Below, piece by piece: positions 23,659 to 34,804 of a stretch of DNA of 64,000 bases (positions are counted from its first letter, which is position 1; every line of letters starts with the position of its first letter). Position numbers and translations under genes: made by a program. The stretch comes from Polytrichum commune (lineage: Eukaryota; Streptophyta; Polytrichopsida; Polytrichales; Polytrichaceae), in the NCBI GenBank assembly GCA_950295325.1, contig OX485803.1, positions 77,763,554 through 77,827,553 on the forward strand, given 5' to 3'. The notes beneath the pieces are model-generated. The model was not told the DNA's origin, did not search any database, and was given only the letters and a program-made list of their open reading frames with translations.

Positions 23659-25746
23659 TGTTGAAGACATTAACAACAAGCAAGTATAGGAGCATTGAAT
23701 CTAGATCTACAACGGAAACAAACAAAGGAAAGAGGATGAAGAACACCGGAATCCCAAAGAACGGTCGAAAAATGCACTTCGGAGGTGAAGCAACCTCGTC
23801 CACGGTAATAGGGTCACTGCCACGGTTTTACACACATTACGCGCGGTTATAGGTCTCATTACCCACGGCAATGGGTACCCAGTGGCTTAACAAAGGAAAA
23901 CTTAGAATTTAGGAAGGAGGACTATTATATAAGGATGAAAGGACTTATGTAAGAGGTATATAGGATTATTAGGAAGTATGTATTACATTCTATTAGCATA
24001 ATATATGTAGGATTTGGAGGATAAAGGATTATCCGAAGAAGTATGGTTAGGGAATATATTAGTATGTAAGATTTTGAAGAGACATGATTATGGAAAATAT
24101 AGCATTTTGAGAAAGCATGATTATGATAAGAAGTTTAGATTCTTATGATACAAAAACGTTATGAAGACATTAAAGAATATATGGGACTAGGATGCAATTT
24201 ACAAGGAAGATCTAAATACCAATCAACGGTATTGAATCAATCAATCACAAGGAATTGATTGGATTCTCAAAGAGGAATTATAAAACAACGAAGATATAGT
24301 GGAATCTTAGATATAGGAACATTAAGGTGATGAAACGGTTATAACCGTTTAGGATAAATAGCATCTACCTATATTGAGGATATTTAAGTATCTAGGAAAG
24401 TGGGAGTTAACAACCACTCTTAATGTAGATTTTGGATTAGGAAGAGAAGACTATATAAGGGAAGCAAATTAGGAGACTATTACCTCATTTTATACACAAC
24501 GAAGTTATCTTAAATTTGAGTGTCAAGAATCACTTGAAGCTTTTGTAACTCTCCTCTCGAGGAACCTTTGCAATACACTTATCTTTTCTATAAATGCGTG
24601 TGACCTTTCTACCTCTCTCTCAAATTATCTTACAAAGTTTGTCAAGCGGTACTTGGAACTTGAGTGATTGAGCAACCGAGAGTAGAGTAGATTGAGTAGA
24701 CTCTTTTGAGAAAGAACTCAAAAGATAGTGCGAGGGTGAGAACAAAGCGCTCAAGACAAATTGGAGAATCAATGGGACTTTGAGAGAGATTGAATTGAGA
24801 AAGCGATTGTTAAACTTGAGTGAAAGAAACAAGATTATCTCTCAAAGCGGAACTTATCATTGATCTCCTCAAAAGGGAATTAAAATTATTCATGTGATTA
24901 ATTGATTGAAGAAATATATGCATGTTATGATTTGAGCAAAATTACTTAACTCCTTCAAAAGAGGAGGAGCTTATTATTATAAACTACATAATCGACTTAT
25001 ACATATTATACTACATATTGATTGATTGAACTTATGATTGACAAGAATGATGAAGACATTAATTCACGTCAAAGTTTGAATACATATGAAGGAAGTAATA
25101 TTGATATAATATAATCCACTTACTACAATTGTTATTGAACCTCTTTCTTTCACAATATTTTGTGAGTTGTTGGATGTCATTAACAATTGAAGAAGAGTTC
25201 TTCTCTCTTGAGCAAAACTCAAGAGAGTTACAATTATACTTGTTATTAAAGCACTTTGAAGATCAACGTGACATTGCAAAACAATTAATGAAGTATGCAT
25301 AAACTTATAACTACTATAAGTATAATAGTCAAGTTACAATATTATAAGTAGTAACACTTGAGCTTAAAAAGGAAGATTCAAAGATATTATATGTTCTTCA
25401 TTATAAAATTATTATCATTGATATGATTGATGTTATGAACTACAAAACTTAAGGATTCAAACAACATATTGAAACTATATGTTATTGTTACACCTCTTGA
25501 AGCTTTCTTAAATCTAAAGGTTCTTATTGTCAATGATGCCTTACATTGAAAATAAGAACTAAGATAATGAGATTGTGTTCACTCCGATAATATATTCATA
25601 TCATAAGGAGAAGAGAGGGATTATTAATTTGAGACCGAACATATTAATGAGGCACGGCAGTTCTCAAGCGAATATAAATTTACGTGATGTCTCACCGTGA
25701 GTCTTCTTGAGCTAAATTGCAAGGGAACGACCCACGGCGTCCATCA
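23659..25746 (+). repeat. 3' LTR of the Ty3 element
   Basis: 2,088 bp, TGTTGAAGAC...GGCGTCCATCA, followed by the target duplication TAGAC (25747-25751). I found no mismatch with the 5' LTR where compared. Confidence 0.96.
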
Positions 25747-25751
25747 TAGAC

Positions 25752-26943
25752 GCATGGTCAGATTCCTCTTCACCCACCTTCGTTTTTTCCCCGGCTCAAA
25801 AACGCAACTTTTCCCTCCCGCATCTCCGCGAGTGTTGCTGGTACTTGGAATGTAAGAAGACGTGGCAACTGGATGAGGAGGCGGACTTGAAGATTCGCCT
25901 CTCCGGTGGAGAGCCGAACCTGCCTCCTGCTCAAAGCGATGAGGTTGTTCTTCTAGAGAGTGAGCTTCAGGAGGTGGATGAGGTTGTTGCGACTCTCGAT
26001 GAGCCCAACATTCAGAAGTCCAAGAGGAGGAAGCGTGCGACTCAAGACGAGTCATCACTCAAGAAGCGCGCGAGGAAGCTCAAGCCTGTGGAGGATGATC
26101 CCCCTCCCCCTGCTTCACCTGAGGCGGCAGTTGCATCCACTGCAACTCTAAGTGAATTACCTATTCTATCCAGGCCGCCTCCTCCGCCCATTCTTTCATC
26201 TGTTAGGCGTCCTCCCGTTGTTTCAGAATTCATGTTGAATTCCTCCATTGTTCATCAACGTCGTCATTTTCATGAGATTTCAAACTTCATTCTTTCTCTT
26301 CCACCCTCCCATCCCAAGAGAGCTCTAGGTGTTGCGAGGTCAGATGTGGGCATGGCTGATCTTGTCATTGCCGACATCCCGGAGAACCTGCCTGTACCTA
26401 ATGTCTCCCATCCTTCCTATAGTGTACCTTCGTGGAATGCATTGGATAGCGATTTTCTAGGTGAGCTCTTTGATTTTGCGGATGAGATCCTGCATGACGA
26501 TGGAGCTCTCCTCCTCTTTCATCCTGATGACAATGGTGACTTTAGGGAAAGCATTGAAGACCACTTTGCTGCTTTTGGGTTCACGATCTTCAAGGAGTGG
26601 CTGGGAGTCAACCGTCTTCGCCTATCTTCAGCTAAGCATAAGGACAAGACCACCAACTTCTTCCAGGTTGTACTACTTGTTCGTGCCACCAAAACAATTG
26701 GATCCGACCTTGATAAGCGGCCGCGGCACTCGTCATTTCGGGTTCGCGATGCCAATGAGCTCAAGGCTCTTGGCATTGAGCTCGACATGGATGATGCGAT
26801 CATGAATTATACCGCAACTCCTCTCATGGACGGCTCCAAAGCTTGGCGTGGTCCCCATGAGAAAGATATTGCTTTCATGTCCTCCTTGATAATGGCCACT
26901 ACGGACATTGGACAGGTTGTGGTGGACGTTAATGCGGGCGTTG
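25752..26943 (+). pseudogene. Methyltransferase-like exon of the split gene, right of the Ty3 insertion
   Basis: Continues the frame of 9921-9981 after one TSD copy. 397 codons plus one base, no stop, ending G|GTATGT. The N-terminal third is low complexity: a basic KSKRRKR / KKRARKLK stretch (possible nuclear signal) and a Pro-rich segment PPPPASP. From about 26340 it becomes a Rossmann-like methyltransferase half: DLVIADIPEN (motif IV position), then an acidic helix and DDGALLLFHPDD, then EWLGVNRL. After a spacer, PHEKDIAFMSSLI and VVVDVNAG lead into motif I. This order (IV before I) is that of beta-class N4-cytosine/N6-adenine DNA methylases. The usual PP(Y/W) after the Asp is replaced by IPE, so catalysis is uncertain. 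Confidence 0.72.
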
Positions 26944-26959
26944 GTATGTCCTAATTCCT

Positions 26960-29060
26960 AGTTGAGAACCTCTAAAAACTTAGAAATTTGGCTATATGAA
27001 CTAGTTGGTTGACTTAAATCTGGCCTTAGATGTTAGAGGTCTGAAATGTTGAATTTGTGGCTCACTGAGTAAGGGGCTGACTCTGATGTGGCTTAGTAAG
27101 GTCTTTAATGAGGCTCAAAGTGTTGATTTTGTGGCTAACTGAGTAAGGGGGCTGTCTGAAATGAGGCATTAGGTAGTTCTTAGGGGTTCAAATTTCTGGC
27201 CATATGGTTGAGGGGTGCATGTTTGTGAGGTCTCAGGTTAGGCGTAAATGGCATTGTCGGATCCGACAATGCATCCAAGTCCAAGTTGAGAACCTCTAAA
27301 AACTTAGAAATTTGGCTATATGAACTAGTGGGTTGACTGAAATGTGGCCTTAGTTAGTTCTTGAATGATGTCTGAGATGTTGATTTTATGGCTAACTGAG
27401 TAAGGGGGCTGACTTAAATATGGCTTACTTAGCTCTTCAATAAGGCTCAAAGTGTTGATTTTGTGGCTAACTGAGTAAGGGGGCTGACTTAAATGTGGCT
27501 TAGTTAGGTCTTCAATTAGGCTCAAAGTGTTGTTTTTCTGGCTAACTGAGTAAGGGGCAGACTGAAATGTGGCCTTAGTTAGTTCTTAGGGATTCTTATT
27601 TCTGGCCATATGGTTTAGGAGTGCATGTTTTTGAGGTCTCAGGTTAGGCCTAAAGGGCATAGTCGGATCCGATAAAGCATCCGAGACCAACTTCAGAACC
27701 TCTAACAACTTAGAAATTTGTCTATATGAACTAGTGGGTTCACTGATATGTGGCCTTCGTTAGGTCTTTAATGAGGCTCAAAGTTTTGATTTTTTGTCTA
27801 ACTGAGTAAGGGGCTGACTGAAATGTGGCCTTAGTTAGTTCTTTGGGATCCTAATTTCTGGCCATATGGTTTAGGAGTGCATGTTTGTGAGGTCTCAGGT
27901 TAGGCCTTAAGGGCATAGTCGGATCCGATAAAGCATCCCAGACCAAGTTCAGAACCTCTAACAACTTAGAAATTTGTCTATATGAACTAGTGGATTGACT
28001 GAAATGTGGCCTTAATGTGGCCTTCAATTAGGCTCAAAATGTTGATTGTGTGGCTAACTGTGTAAGGGGCTGACTGGAATGTGGCTTAGTTAGGTCTTTA
28101 ATGAGGCTCAAATTGTTGATTTTGTGGCTAACTGAGTAAGGGGCTGACTGAAATGTGGCCTTACTTGGTTCTTGAATTAGGCTCACAGTGTTGATTTTGT
28201 GGCTATCTGTGTTAGGGGCTGACTGAAATGTGGCCTTAGTTAGGCCTTCAATTAGGCTCAAAATGTTGATTTTGTGGCTAACAGAGTAAGGGGCTGACTG
28301 GAATATGGCTTAGTTAGGTCTTTAATGAGGCTCAAATTGTTGATTTTGTGGCTAACTGAGTAAGGGGCTGACTGAAATGTGGCCTTAGTTGGTTCTTGAA
28401 TTAGGCTCACAGTGTTGATTTTGTGGCTATCTGTGTTAGGGGCTGACTGAAATGTAGCCTTAGTTAGGCCTTCAATTAGGCTCGCAATGTTGATTTTGTG
28501 GCTATTTGTGTAAGGGGCTGACTTTGATGTGGCTTAGTTAGGTCTTTAATGAGGCTCAAAGTGTTGATTTTGTGGCTAACTGAGTAAGGGGGCTGACTTA
28601 AATGTGGCTTAGTTAGGTCTTGAATTAGGCTCAAAGTGTTCATTTTGTGGCTAACTAAATAAGGGGGCAGACTGAAATGTGACCTTAGTTAGGCCTTGAA
28701 TGAGGTCTGATGGGTTGATTTTGTGGGTAACTGAGGAAGGGGGCTGACTTAAATGTAGCCTTAGTTAGGTCTTGAATTAGGCTCAAAGTGTTGATTTTGT
28801 GGCTAACTGAGTAAGGGGGATGTCTGAAATGTGGCCTTAGTAAGGCCTTGAATGAGGTCTGATGGGTTGATTTTGTGGGTAACTGAGTAAGGGGGCTGAC
28901 TTACATGTGGCTTAGTTAGGTCTTGAATTAGGCTCAAAGTGTTGATTTTGTGGCTAACTGAGTAATGGGGCTGTCTGAAATGTGGCCTTAGTTAGGCCTT
29001 GAATGAGGTCTGAAATGTTGATTTTGTGGGTAATTGAGTAAGGGGGTTGACTGAAATGTG
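26960..29060. repeat. Tandem repeat array 3 (inside the motif I intron of the split gene)
   Basis: Fills the intron 26944-29076. The left part has 224-bp-type units with the GTCGGATCCGA core near 27258, 27663 and 27918. From about 28020 to 29050 it consists of more than a dozen copies of the 74-78-bp subunit ('ttgattttgtggctaactgagtaagggg'). Both unit types occur in arrays 1 and 2. Confidence 0.93.
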
Positions 29061-29076
29061 GCTTACTCCGCAACAG

Positions 29077-29661
29077 GGACTTGTATCCATGCATGCAGGC
29101 AGCTTGGGCGCCATGTCGTTGCTCTTGAGGAGGACGAGGACACCTTCAACCGTGTCCTTAAGCCACTCAAGAGTGTTCAGCCTGCAGTGAAGGCTTCATC
29201 CATTGTTGTTGCTCCCACGCAGGCTACACAAGGCACGCAGAAGAGGCAGCCGGCCTTGAAGCGATCGAGGCCAGAGCCCTCACAGTAAGTGAGTATGATG
29301 ACCTTCTTCGCTTATTTTCCTTGTCCATTCGGCTTTTACACTTTCCATCCTCTTTCTTACAATTTTCGTGTTTTTTTTTAGACTTGGCGTTGGTGCGGAT
29401 GTGTTGGGTACTCCCACCATGGGTTTCACATTGCCTATCTATGCCCATGATATGGCGATGGTACTAGCGGCACAACCTTCTCCTACCGAAGCTAGTACTC
29501 CGTCTCCGGGTTATGACCCCCGTGCCTTAGACTTCTTCGACCTTTCCGCGGAGGTGGATAATGAGTGCCATAGCTTAGATTCCACTTCAGATGAGGGCGG
29601 CCATGAGGGTAGTATCTTTGGAAGTAGGGAATCTAGTAGTGACGACCTCATTGTTGAGTGA
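29077..29661 (+). pseudogene. Last exons of the split gene (methyltransferase motif I and acidic tail)
   Basis: Acceptor CCGCAACAG. The first two bases complete a Gly codon, giving DVNAGVGTCIHACRQLGRHVV across the junction, a motif I followed by an ALEED segment with the expected acidic residues at the end of the next strand. Exon 29077-29284 ends with two bases of a Gln codon at CA|GTAAGT. Intron 29285-29381 ends in a T-run plus TAG. Exon 29382-29661 completes the codon and runs 93 codons to TGA. The tail is acidic and Ser-rich. An alternative donor at 29289 would leave a TAA in frame, so the GTAAGT donor is preferred. Confidence 0.75.
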
Positions 29662-30057
29662 TTTTGGGTTTGATTGATTTGTTGGTTTGATTTATCGGTA
29701 TATGGATTTATAAAGTGTGGTGTGGATTTCAATATTCCAATTATGTCATTGAATGCATCTTTTCGTTGTTCCCGCATTGCATTCTTCATTTTTGATCACC
29801 ATCTATAATGTTCACCCTCAAATGTTCACCATCTATAAATGTTGAGCAATATACAAATCTTAACATGTCCTAACTATAATCAATTGTGAAGAGTAATTCT
29901 GAGAGAATACCATACACAAAATTGCAAACCCAATCAAAACTTTATTCAATATCAAGTTTACAAATCATGTGTGAATTATGAATGTACTTCAGTCGTTAAC
30001 ATTTATAGATTCAACTTTACAAATAAGGGAACACCATTTTGTTAACAATTAACAAAA

Positions 30058-30195
30058 TGAGGGCGGCCATGAGGGTAGTATCTTTGGAAGTAGGGAATCT
30101 AGTAGTGACGACCTCATGGTTGAGTGATTTTGGGTTTGATTGATTGGTATTTGGATTTATAAAGTGTGGTGTGGTTTTCAATATTCCAATTATCA
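30058..30195 (+). repeat. Duplicate of the split gene's 3' end
   Basis: Repeats 29572-29744 (the last coding bases, stop codon and start of the 3' flank) about 490 bp downstream, with a short deletion ('gatttgttggttt' lost) and few mismatches. It has no upstream coding sequence of its own. Confidence 0.85.
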
Positions 30196-30243
30196 AAAAT
30201 GATATGAGGTGCACACCTATATTACACAATGGTCTACATTGAT

Positions 30244-30605
30244 GTTGATGACGTGGAGGAGGAAGACATTCATGATGTTGTCAGTGTGGAGGAAGCCTTG
30301 GGGGTAGAGGAAGGCATACAGGTTGAGAACCTGGCAGGCGTAATTACTATCCTTGGTGATAGTGATGCAGATGAAGAAGGCAATCTTGATGATAATGGTT
30401 CTGGCTTGGTATTTGGTTTCCGGGGATGAGGTTGAGGTTGAGGTTGATGACGTGGAGGAGGAAGACATTGATGATGTTGTCAGTGTGGAGGAAGCCTTGG
30501 GGGTAGAGGAAGGCATACAGGTTGAGAACCTGCCAGCCGTAATTACTATCCTTGGTGATAGTGATGCAGATGAAGAAGGCAATCTTGATGATAATGGTTC
30601 TGGAT
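30244..30605 (+). repeat. Two acidic-coding direct repeats of about 163 bp, offset 199 bp
   Basis: 30244-30406 and 30443-30605 are nearly identical. In frame they code for Asp/Glu-rich peptide (VDDVEEEDI, SVEEALGVEEG, GDSDADEEGNLDD). The downstream copy lies in an open frame 30353-30637. This may be a recently duplicated coding fragment, but no complete gene can be assigned. Confidence 0.7.
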
Positions 30606-30899
30606 TCTATTATCGTTTTCATACATTTTTTCAATGATTTCTTGCGATCTTAGGCAGATGCTGGGTTGAATAAATGGTAAAGTACACTGCCAATGTTTGC
30701 TAATCCAGGTGGTATCTTAGATATCTGTTTTGAATTTTTTAGAATTCAGTTTATTGGTCATAAGGTTGTATTTGTGTTTGTTTGGGTAGGCTAGGTGTTT
30801 AGTTTTATTTGCAGACTCGTCGGTAGGAGAATATGTGCCAGTTGTGGGCATTTGCGAATGGGATTTATCATCCGTCTAGCCCCCTCCAAAAACAAGTCA
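30606..30899. other. Unannotated spacer
   Basis: About 290 bp of AT-rich sequence between the acidic repeats and the first LTR; no gene or repeat recognised. Confidence 0.5.
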
Positions 30900-31123
30900 T
30901 GTCGCAACCCTTGCTAGGTCCCTTAATAATCTTGCGAATTTTCGTTTCTAGCAAAGGTTACGAGCGCTAACCCTTCACATTCCGCCATGCTAATGGATAT
31001 CCTCTTACCCCGGACCAATAGTTCATAGGAGGTAACCAACCCTCCTACTTTGCTTTCGGGACTCACCCCTTAATCGGTAACCCATTTCCCCAATGTGGAC
31101 TTCCATCCATGGAAGTCCAATCC

Positions 31124-32096
31124 TGTCGCAACCCTTGCTAACCCCCTTAGCAATCTTGCCAATTTTCAATTCTAGCAAAGGTTACGAGCGCTAACCATTC
31201 GCATTCCGCCATGCTAATGGTTAGCTCCTCCTACCCCGGACCTTATAGTTCATAGGAGGGAACCAACCCTCCTACTTTGCTTTAGGGACTCACCCCTTAA
31301 TCGGTAACCCATTCCTAGATGTGGACTTCCATCCATGGAAGTCCAATCCCATGTTGATCATCGCGTTGCCGGAGCAACACTACAACAACCCGAACCATAC
31401 TAGGCAACTATGGCCTCACATTGGGCCAATGCCCATGGAGGCCGTGCCGTTCGGCCTCGGGTGGGTGAGGCCACACCACCTCACCCATATAAGCCTCTAG
31501 GACTTCACGCGGGGCCCCTACCCCACCGTCAACCAACCTCTTGTCTCTCTACCAAGAGTTGGGGCCAAGTGGACATTTTCCTTTAGCTGCTGGGCCTAGA
31601 ACCCCCCCAGCAGCTTCAGACCATCATAACTTCCTTGTATGATGTCTGATCAGAACAACCAACCACTCCATCCTCATCTACGCTTCACGTAGATGCCGAT
31701 GGACTCCTCACTTGCCCCATTCGGGCAAGTCTTGAGGAAGTTATGCCTGTTTGAACCTTGGCAGTCCCGGGAATCACTCCCAGGCACTGCTGTACCAGGG
31801 CGCTGTCCTGGGACAGCGCCCCACTCAAATGGCCATAACTCCTAGCTCACACCTCCGATTGAGGTGTTCTTGAGCTTTCTAGAATCACCACGCCATGAGC
31901 TACGCATAACTCATGGCCTTACCCTTGTGCCTCCTAATCTTCGTGGGTGGGAGGCGTTCCCAACGCCCGGGGCCCTCACCCACACTAGGATCACTTGGGC
32001 CCTCTCACCAACGGCGCCACAAGTCCCGGGTGTCACTCCGGGGTCCCCCTTGTGCCCATGGTGTTTCGGGCACTCCTCATGGAGAGGTGCGCGACA
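31124..32096 (-). repeat. 3' LTR of nested copy 1
   Basis: 973 bp, same length as its partner at 37406-38378. Open frames in it (for example 31864-32202) are LTR sequence and recur in every LTR copy. Confidence 0.95.
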
Positions 32097-32110
32097 CTCA
32101 CCCCCACCAA
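32097..32110 (-). other. Polypurine tract of copy 1
   Basis: On the minus strand TTTGGTGGGGGTGAG directly precedes the 3' LTR. The equivalent stretch is at 39131-39145 in copy 2. Confidence 0.75.
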
Positions 32111-33340
32111 ACGGAGTCGATGCCCTCATCGACTATACTCGTAGTCGGCACACCAATTCTCAAGTTGCCATCCTCTATGGTGCGGCATTGTGTTTACCTT
32201 AGGGCGCGACCCCCACAATGCATCTTCAAATTTGGCATAGTCCCAAAGGTGTCGTTCCTAGGTGGTCCGTTAGCGACCTTGGATCTCTCCTCCAAGGACC
32301 TAACCTACACTAGACCCACCTACTTTGGGACTCACTTGGGTTGCCCCTCCTTTGGGGCCTCCCCCGTTAGGCTCCACTAGCCTAACGTGACACATCTAGG
32401 CGAGACCTCAACGCTTCCACTAAGTTGTCTCGGTTGCAACTCCGAGATGGCTTTCCATTGTTAATCCACGCCTCGATCGCACGGGGGTGATGCCAAGTCC
32501 CGCCCGACTCGGTTCCCACTTTGCTCTTTCGAGACATGGGTTCATGACTCCCATGCGCCAACTCTCGTTAGCTCGCGGGTAGCACTTTTATGAGCACGCG
32601 CCATCACCTTGTCCCCGCCCGGACAAGCCCACGGCTAAGAAGTTTTTTGGTTTTATCCAAGGCCCCTCCTAGCCATGGCCCCAATTACTCGGCTTACCCA
32701 ACCTAGTTTGGCATATCTATTCCCCCTCTTCCACTAACCAAGCACAAGTACAAGACTAGGACCTCATCTCGTACTTTTCTCTTTGCACCACTAAAGTTTG
32801 GACTTTATTCCCTCAACCCAAAGAACAAGTTCATGTTGTGGAGCAATTAGCCTCGAAGCTAAGTGTGCTACCAGCGTCTCTCCCCCACTAAAGGAGATTG
32901 ATGTCCTCATCAATGCCTACGCTTCATTTTATTGGAATGTCTAGCCTTAGTTTCTTCAAAGTGCTTTACCAATTCCTTGGCGTTCATCATGTCTCTTGCC
33001 GCTACCCAAACGGCTTCTTTCTCATGGTATCCTCACCATTTCACCAAGTACTCCTTTGTACATTTTCTTTCATTTTCACTTGGGCTTCCTACACTTGAGG
33101 ATGCCCTCTTCCCTCATGTTCCAAATGACCTCCACAAGGTCGGGACGTGGCCTAATCACTTGCTTGTGATCGGGCCACAAGGTGTCGTCCTAAAATGACT
33201 TTCGTAATGAGACATGAAATGTCGGATGCACTTTGATGTCCGGCGGTAATTCCAACTTATACATGTCCTTGAACACTTGTTCCACAATGGAAAACGAAGC
33301 TCCAATTTTGGACATGAACTTTTGGAGCGAGGCCTTCCGG

Positions 33341-34436
33341 CTAAGTGAAGTTGTTCACATTCAACAACACCTTTTGGCCCACCTCATTCTCCACTTCGCG
33401 TCTTCCGGCATTTACTAGCACTCCGTAGCACCTTCGGGCTTTCTCCACCAACAACTTGGTCATCTCCAAGACTTGTTTACCATCCTTGGCCAAGTCCTCA
33501 CCATCTTGGTTAAACTCTAGTGTTGAATGTGCCCCCTTGAGAGCTAGGTTAATAGGTTGGAGCGCATCCACTCCATAAGCCACCACCAAAGACCACCCCT
33601 TGGTAGCCAAGTGCGTGGCTACATTGCAATTACACTCCGCTCGACCCACATAGTCCGCCCAATCTCCTTGGTCCGCCCCCACCAAGTTCCTCAAGTATTG
33701 CTTCAAGTCTCCATTCACACGCTTTGTTTTCCCATCCATTTGGGAATACACGGCCGTGCTAAACCTTAGTTTCAATACAACCTCTTTAGAGAAATGCATT
33801 GAAAATGCATTGAAAATGCACTTGTGAACTTTGGATCTTGATCCCACACAATCACTCTTGGCAACCCGTGGTGCCTCAACCATCCTTTGAGAAAAGGCTA
33901 TGCGGTCTCCAACGCGGTGGCGGTTCCCACAATCGGCACCATGTGTGCCAACTTGGCAAACCACTCTACCATCAACAAGATGGCATCATACCCATGTGAC
34001 TCCGGCAAACTTGTGATCAAGTCCATGCACATACCATGCCATGGCGCCGACGGGATAGGCAACGGTTGCAAGAAACCGCCTTGCTTTTGATAAGAGGCTC
34101 GGTTCACTTTGCACTTTGATTCAAGCCTTCACAAAGTGGGCTATATCTTCCTTTATGCACCGCCAATGGTACCTCCATGACACCATTCTATGGCGGTTTT
34201 TTTCTTTCTCCTCTAAGGCCGGCAATAGGACTATCAAATTCCTCCTTCAAAACCGATAGCCTCAACTTGCCTTGTGGCACATACACCCAACTTTGCTTGC
34301 ACTTGAACAATCCGTCCACCAACTTAACCTCTTTGAGCACCTTGCTCTTGCGAAGTTCACCTAAAAGTTTTTGTGCTTTTGGGGTAGTTAATTTACCCCT
34401 CTCGTATCTTGCATCACAAGTTTCCTTCGCCGGCAC
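33341..34436 (-). pseudogene. Integrase remnant of copy 1
   Basis: Read on the minus strand in fragments. 34436-34188 holds an HHCC-neighbourhood piece (YVPQGKLRLSVLKEEFDSP). 34107-33898 holds the start of the core (PWHGMCMDLITSLPESHGYD) with the first Asp. 33964-33341 holds the rest (LRFSTAVYSQMDGKTKRVNG, then YLRNLVGADQGDWADYVGRAE). The order is that of a Ty3 integrase, but frames change between pieces and the Cys pair of the zinc module was not found. It is not functional. Confidence 0.8.
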
Positions 34437-34804
34437 ACATTAGCCACAAGGTTTGGATGGTTCTCATTGCTTGGAACTCATCCGGTCTACTTCGCGCATC
34501 CGGCACCACATTTCCACGGTCCGGTTTGTGGATCAAATCCACCTTCATAAGCGCCAAACTATCATGCCAACGCAATGACTTGGCGCTTACTTGCGCTTGA
34601 ATGTCAAAATTCTTTTAGGACACATTGTCCATGTAGACCTTTGCTTTGTGCGACCCCAAATAGTGTCGCCACATCTTCAAGCAATGCACTACGACAAAGA
34701 AGTTCTTTGTCATGACTTGGTTGTCTTCTTTGACAACCATCGAGCTTCATGCTCCCATATGCAATGGCCATCCATCTTACATCAAGAATCCGCCATTGGC
34801 AAAG

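Larger units (their letters stand above)
9982..25746 (+). mobile_element. Ty3/gypsy LTR retrotransposon, Tat/Ogre-like, 15,765 bp, recent insertion
   Basis: Complete ends: 2,088-bp LTRs at 9982-12069 and 23659-25746 (TG...CA, constant offset 13,677), target duplication TAGAC at 9977-9981 and 25747-25751, a primer-binding-like site just after the 5' LTR and a purine tract just before the 3' LTR. Order inside: duplicated ORF1 region, Gag with three CCHC knuckles, protease, reverse transcriptase, RNase H, repeated integrase zinc-binding modules, then a GPY/F-like integrase C terminus and a long decayed 3' region. An ORF1 before gag and a DGGS-type protease site fit the Tat/Ogre group. The integrase catalytic core was not found. 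LTR copies look identical wherever I compared them, so the insertion is young and was probably helped in trans. Confidence 0.95.
3347..29661 (+). pseudogene. Split gene: ParB-like domain plus DNA methyltransferase-like domain, interrupted by a Ty3 element
   Basis: Exons I can join with GT-AG introns and matching phase are 4427-4729 (3' end uncertain), 7590-7811, 7896-8122, 9921-9981 plus 25752-26943, 29077-29284 and 29382-29661; 4151-4343 joins upstream, and a 5' part starts at 3347. The N-terminal module has a ParB/sulfiredoxin-like DGNHRLLAW motif. The C-terminal module has the order of a beta-class N4/N6 amino-methyltransferase: an ADIP motif IV-like site near 26370, then a PHEKD-type segment, then DVNAGVGT (motif I-like) across the 26943/29077 junction. 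ParB plus methylase fusions are known in phages and bacteria; whether this plant copy was acquired from them is inference. The Ty3 insertion, a frame change near 3615-3720 and a TAA at 4312-4314 argue that this copy is dead. The link between the 5' and 3' modules rests on order, strand and shared repeats, not on a transcript. Confidence 0.62.

Noticed and set aside
25744-26248. Minus-strand frames opposite the methyltransferase-like exon
   Set aside because: Antisense shadows of a GC-rich Pro/Ala-coding segment.
28020-29050. A CRISPR-like array of regular repeats
   Set aside because: The units are contiguous tandem copies without unique spacers, in a plant intron.
31864-32380. Open frames of 112 and 155 codons, recurring at 38146, 38898 and 44455
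   Set aside because: They lie inside LTRs and the adjacent non-coding leader and recur only because the LTRs are copies; no domain.
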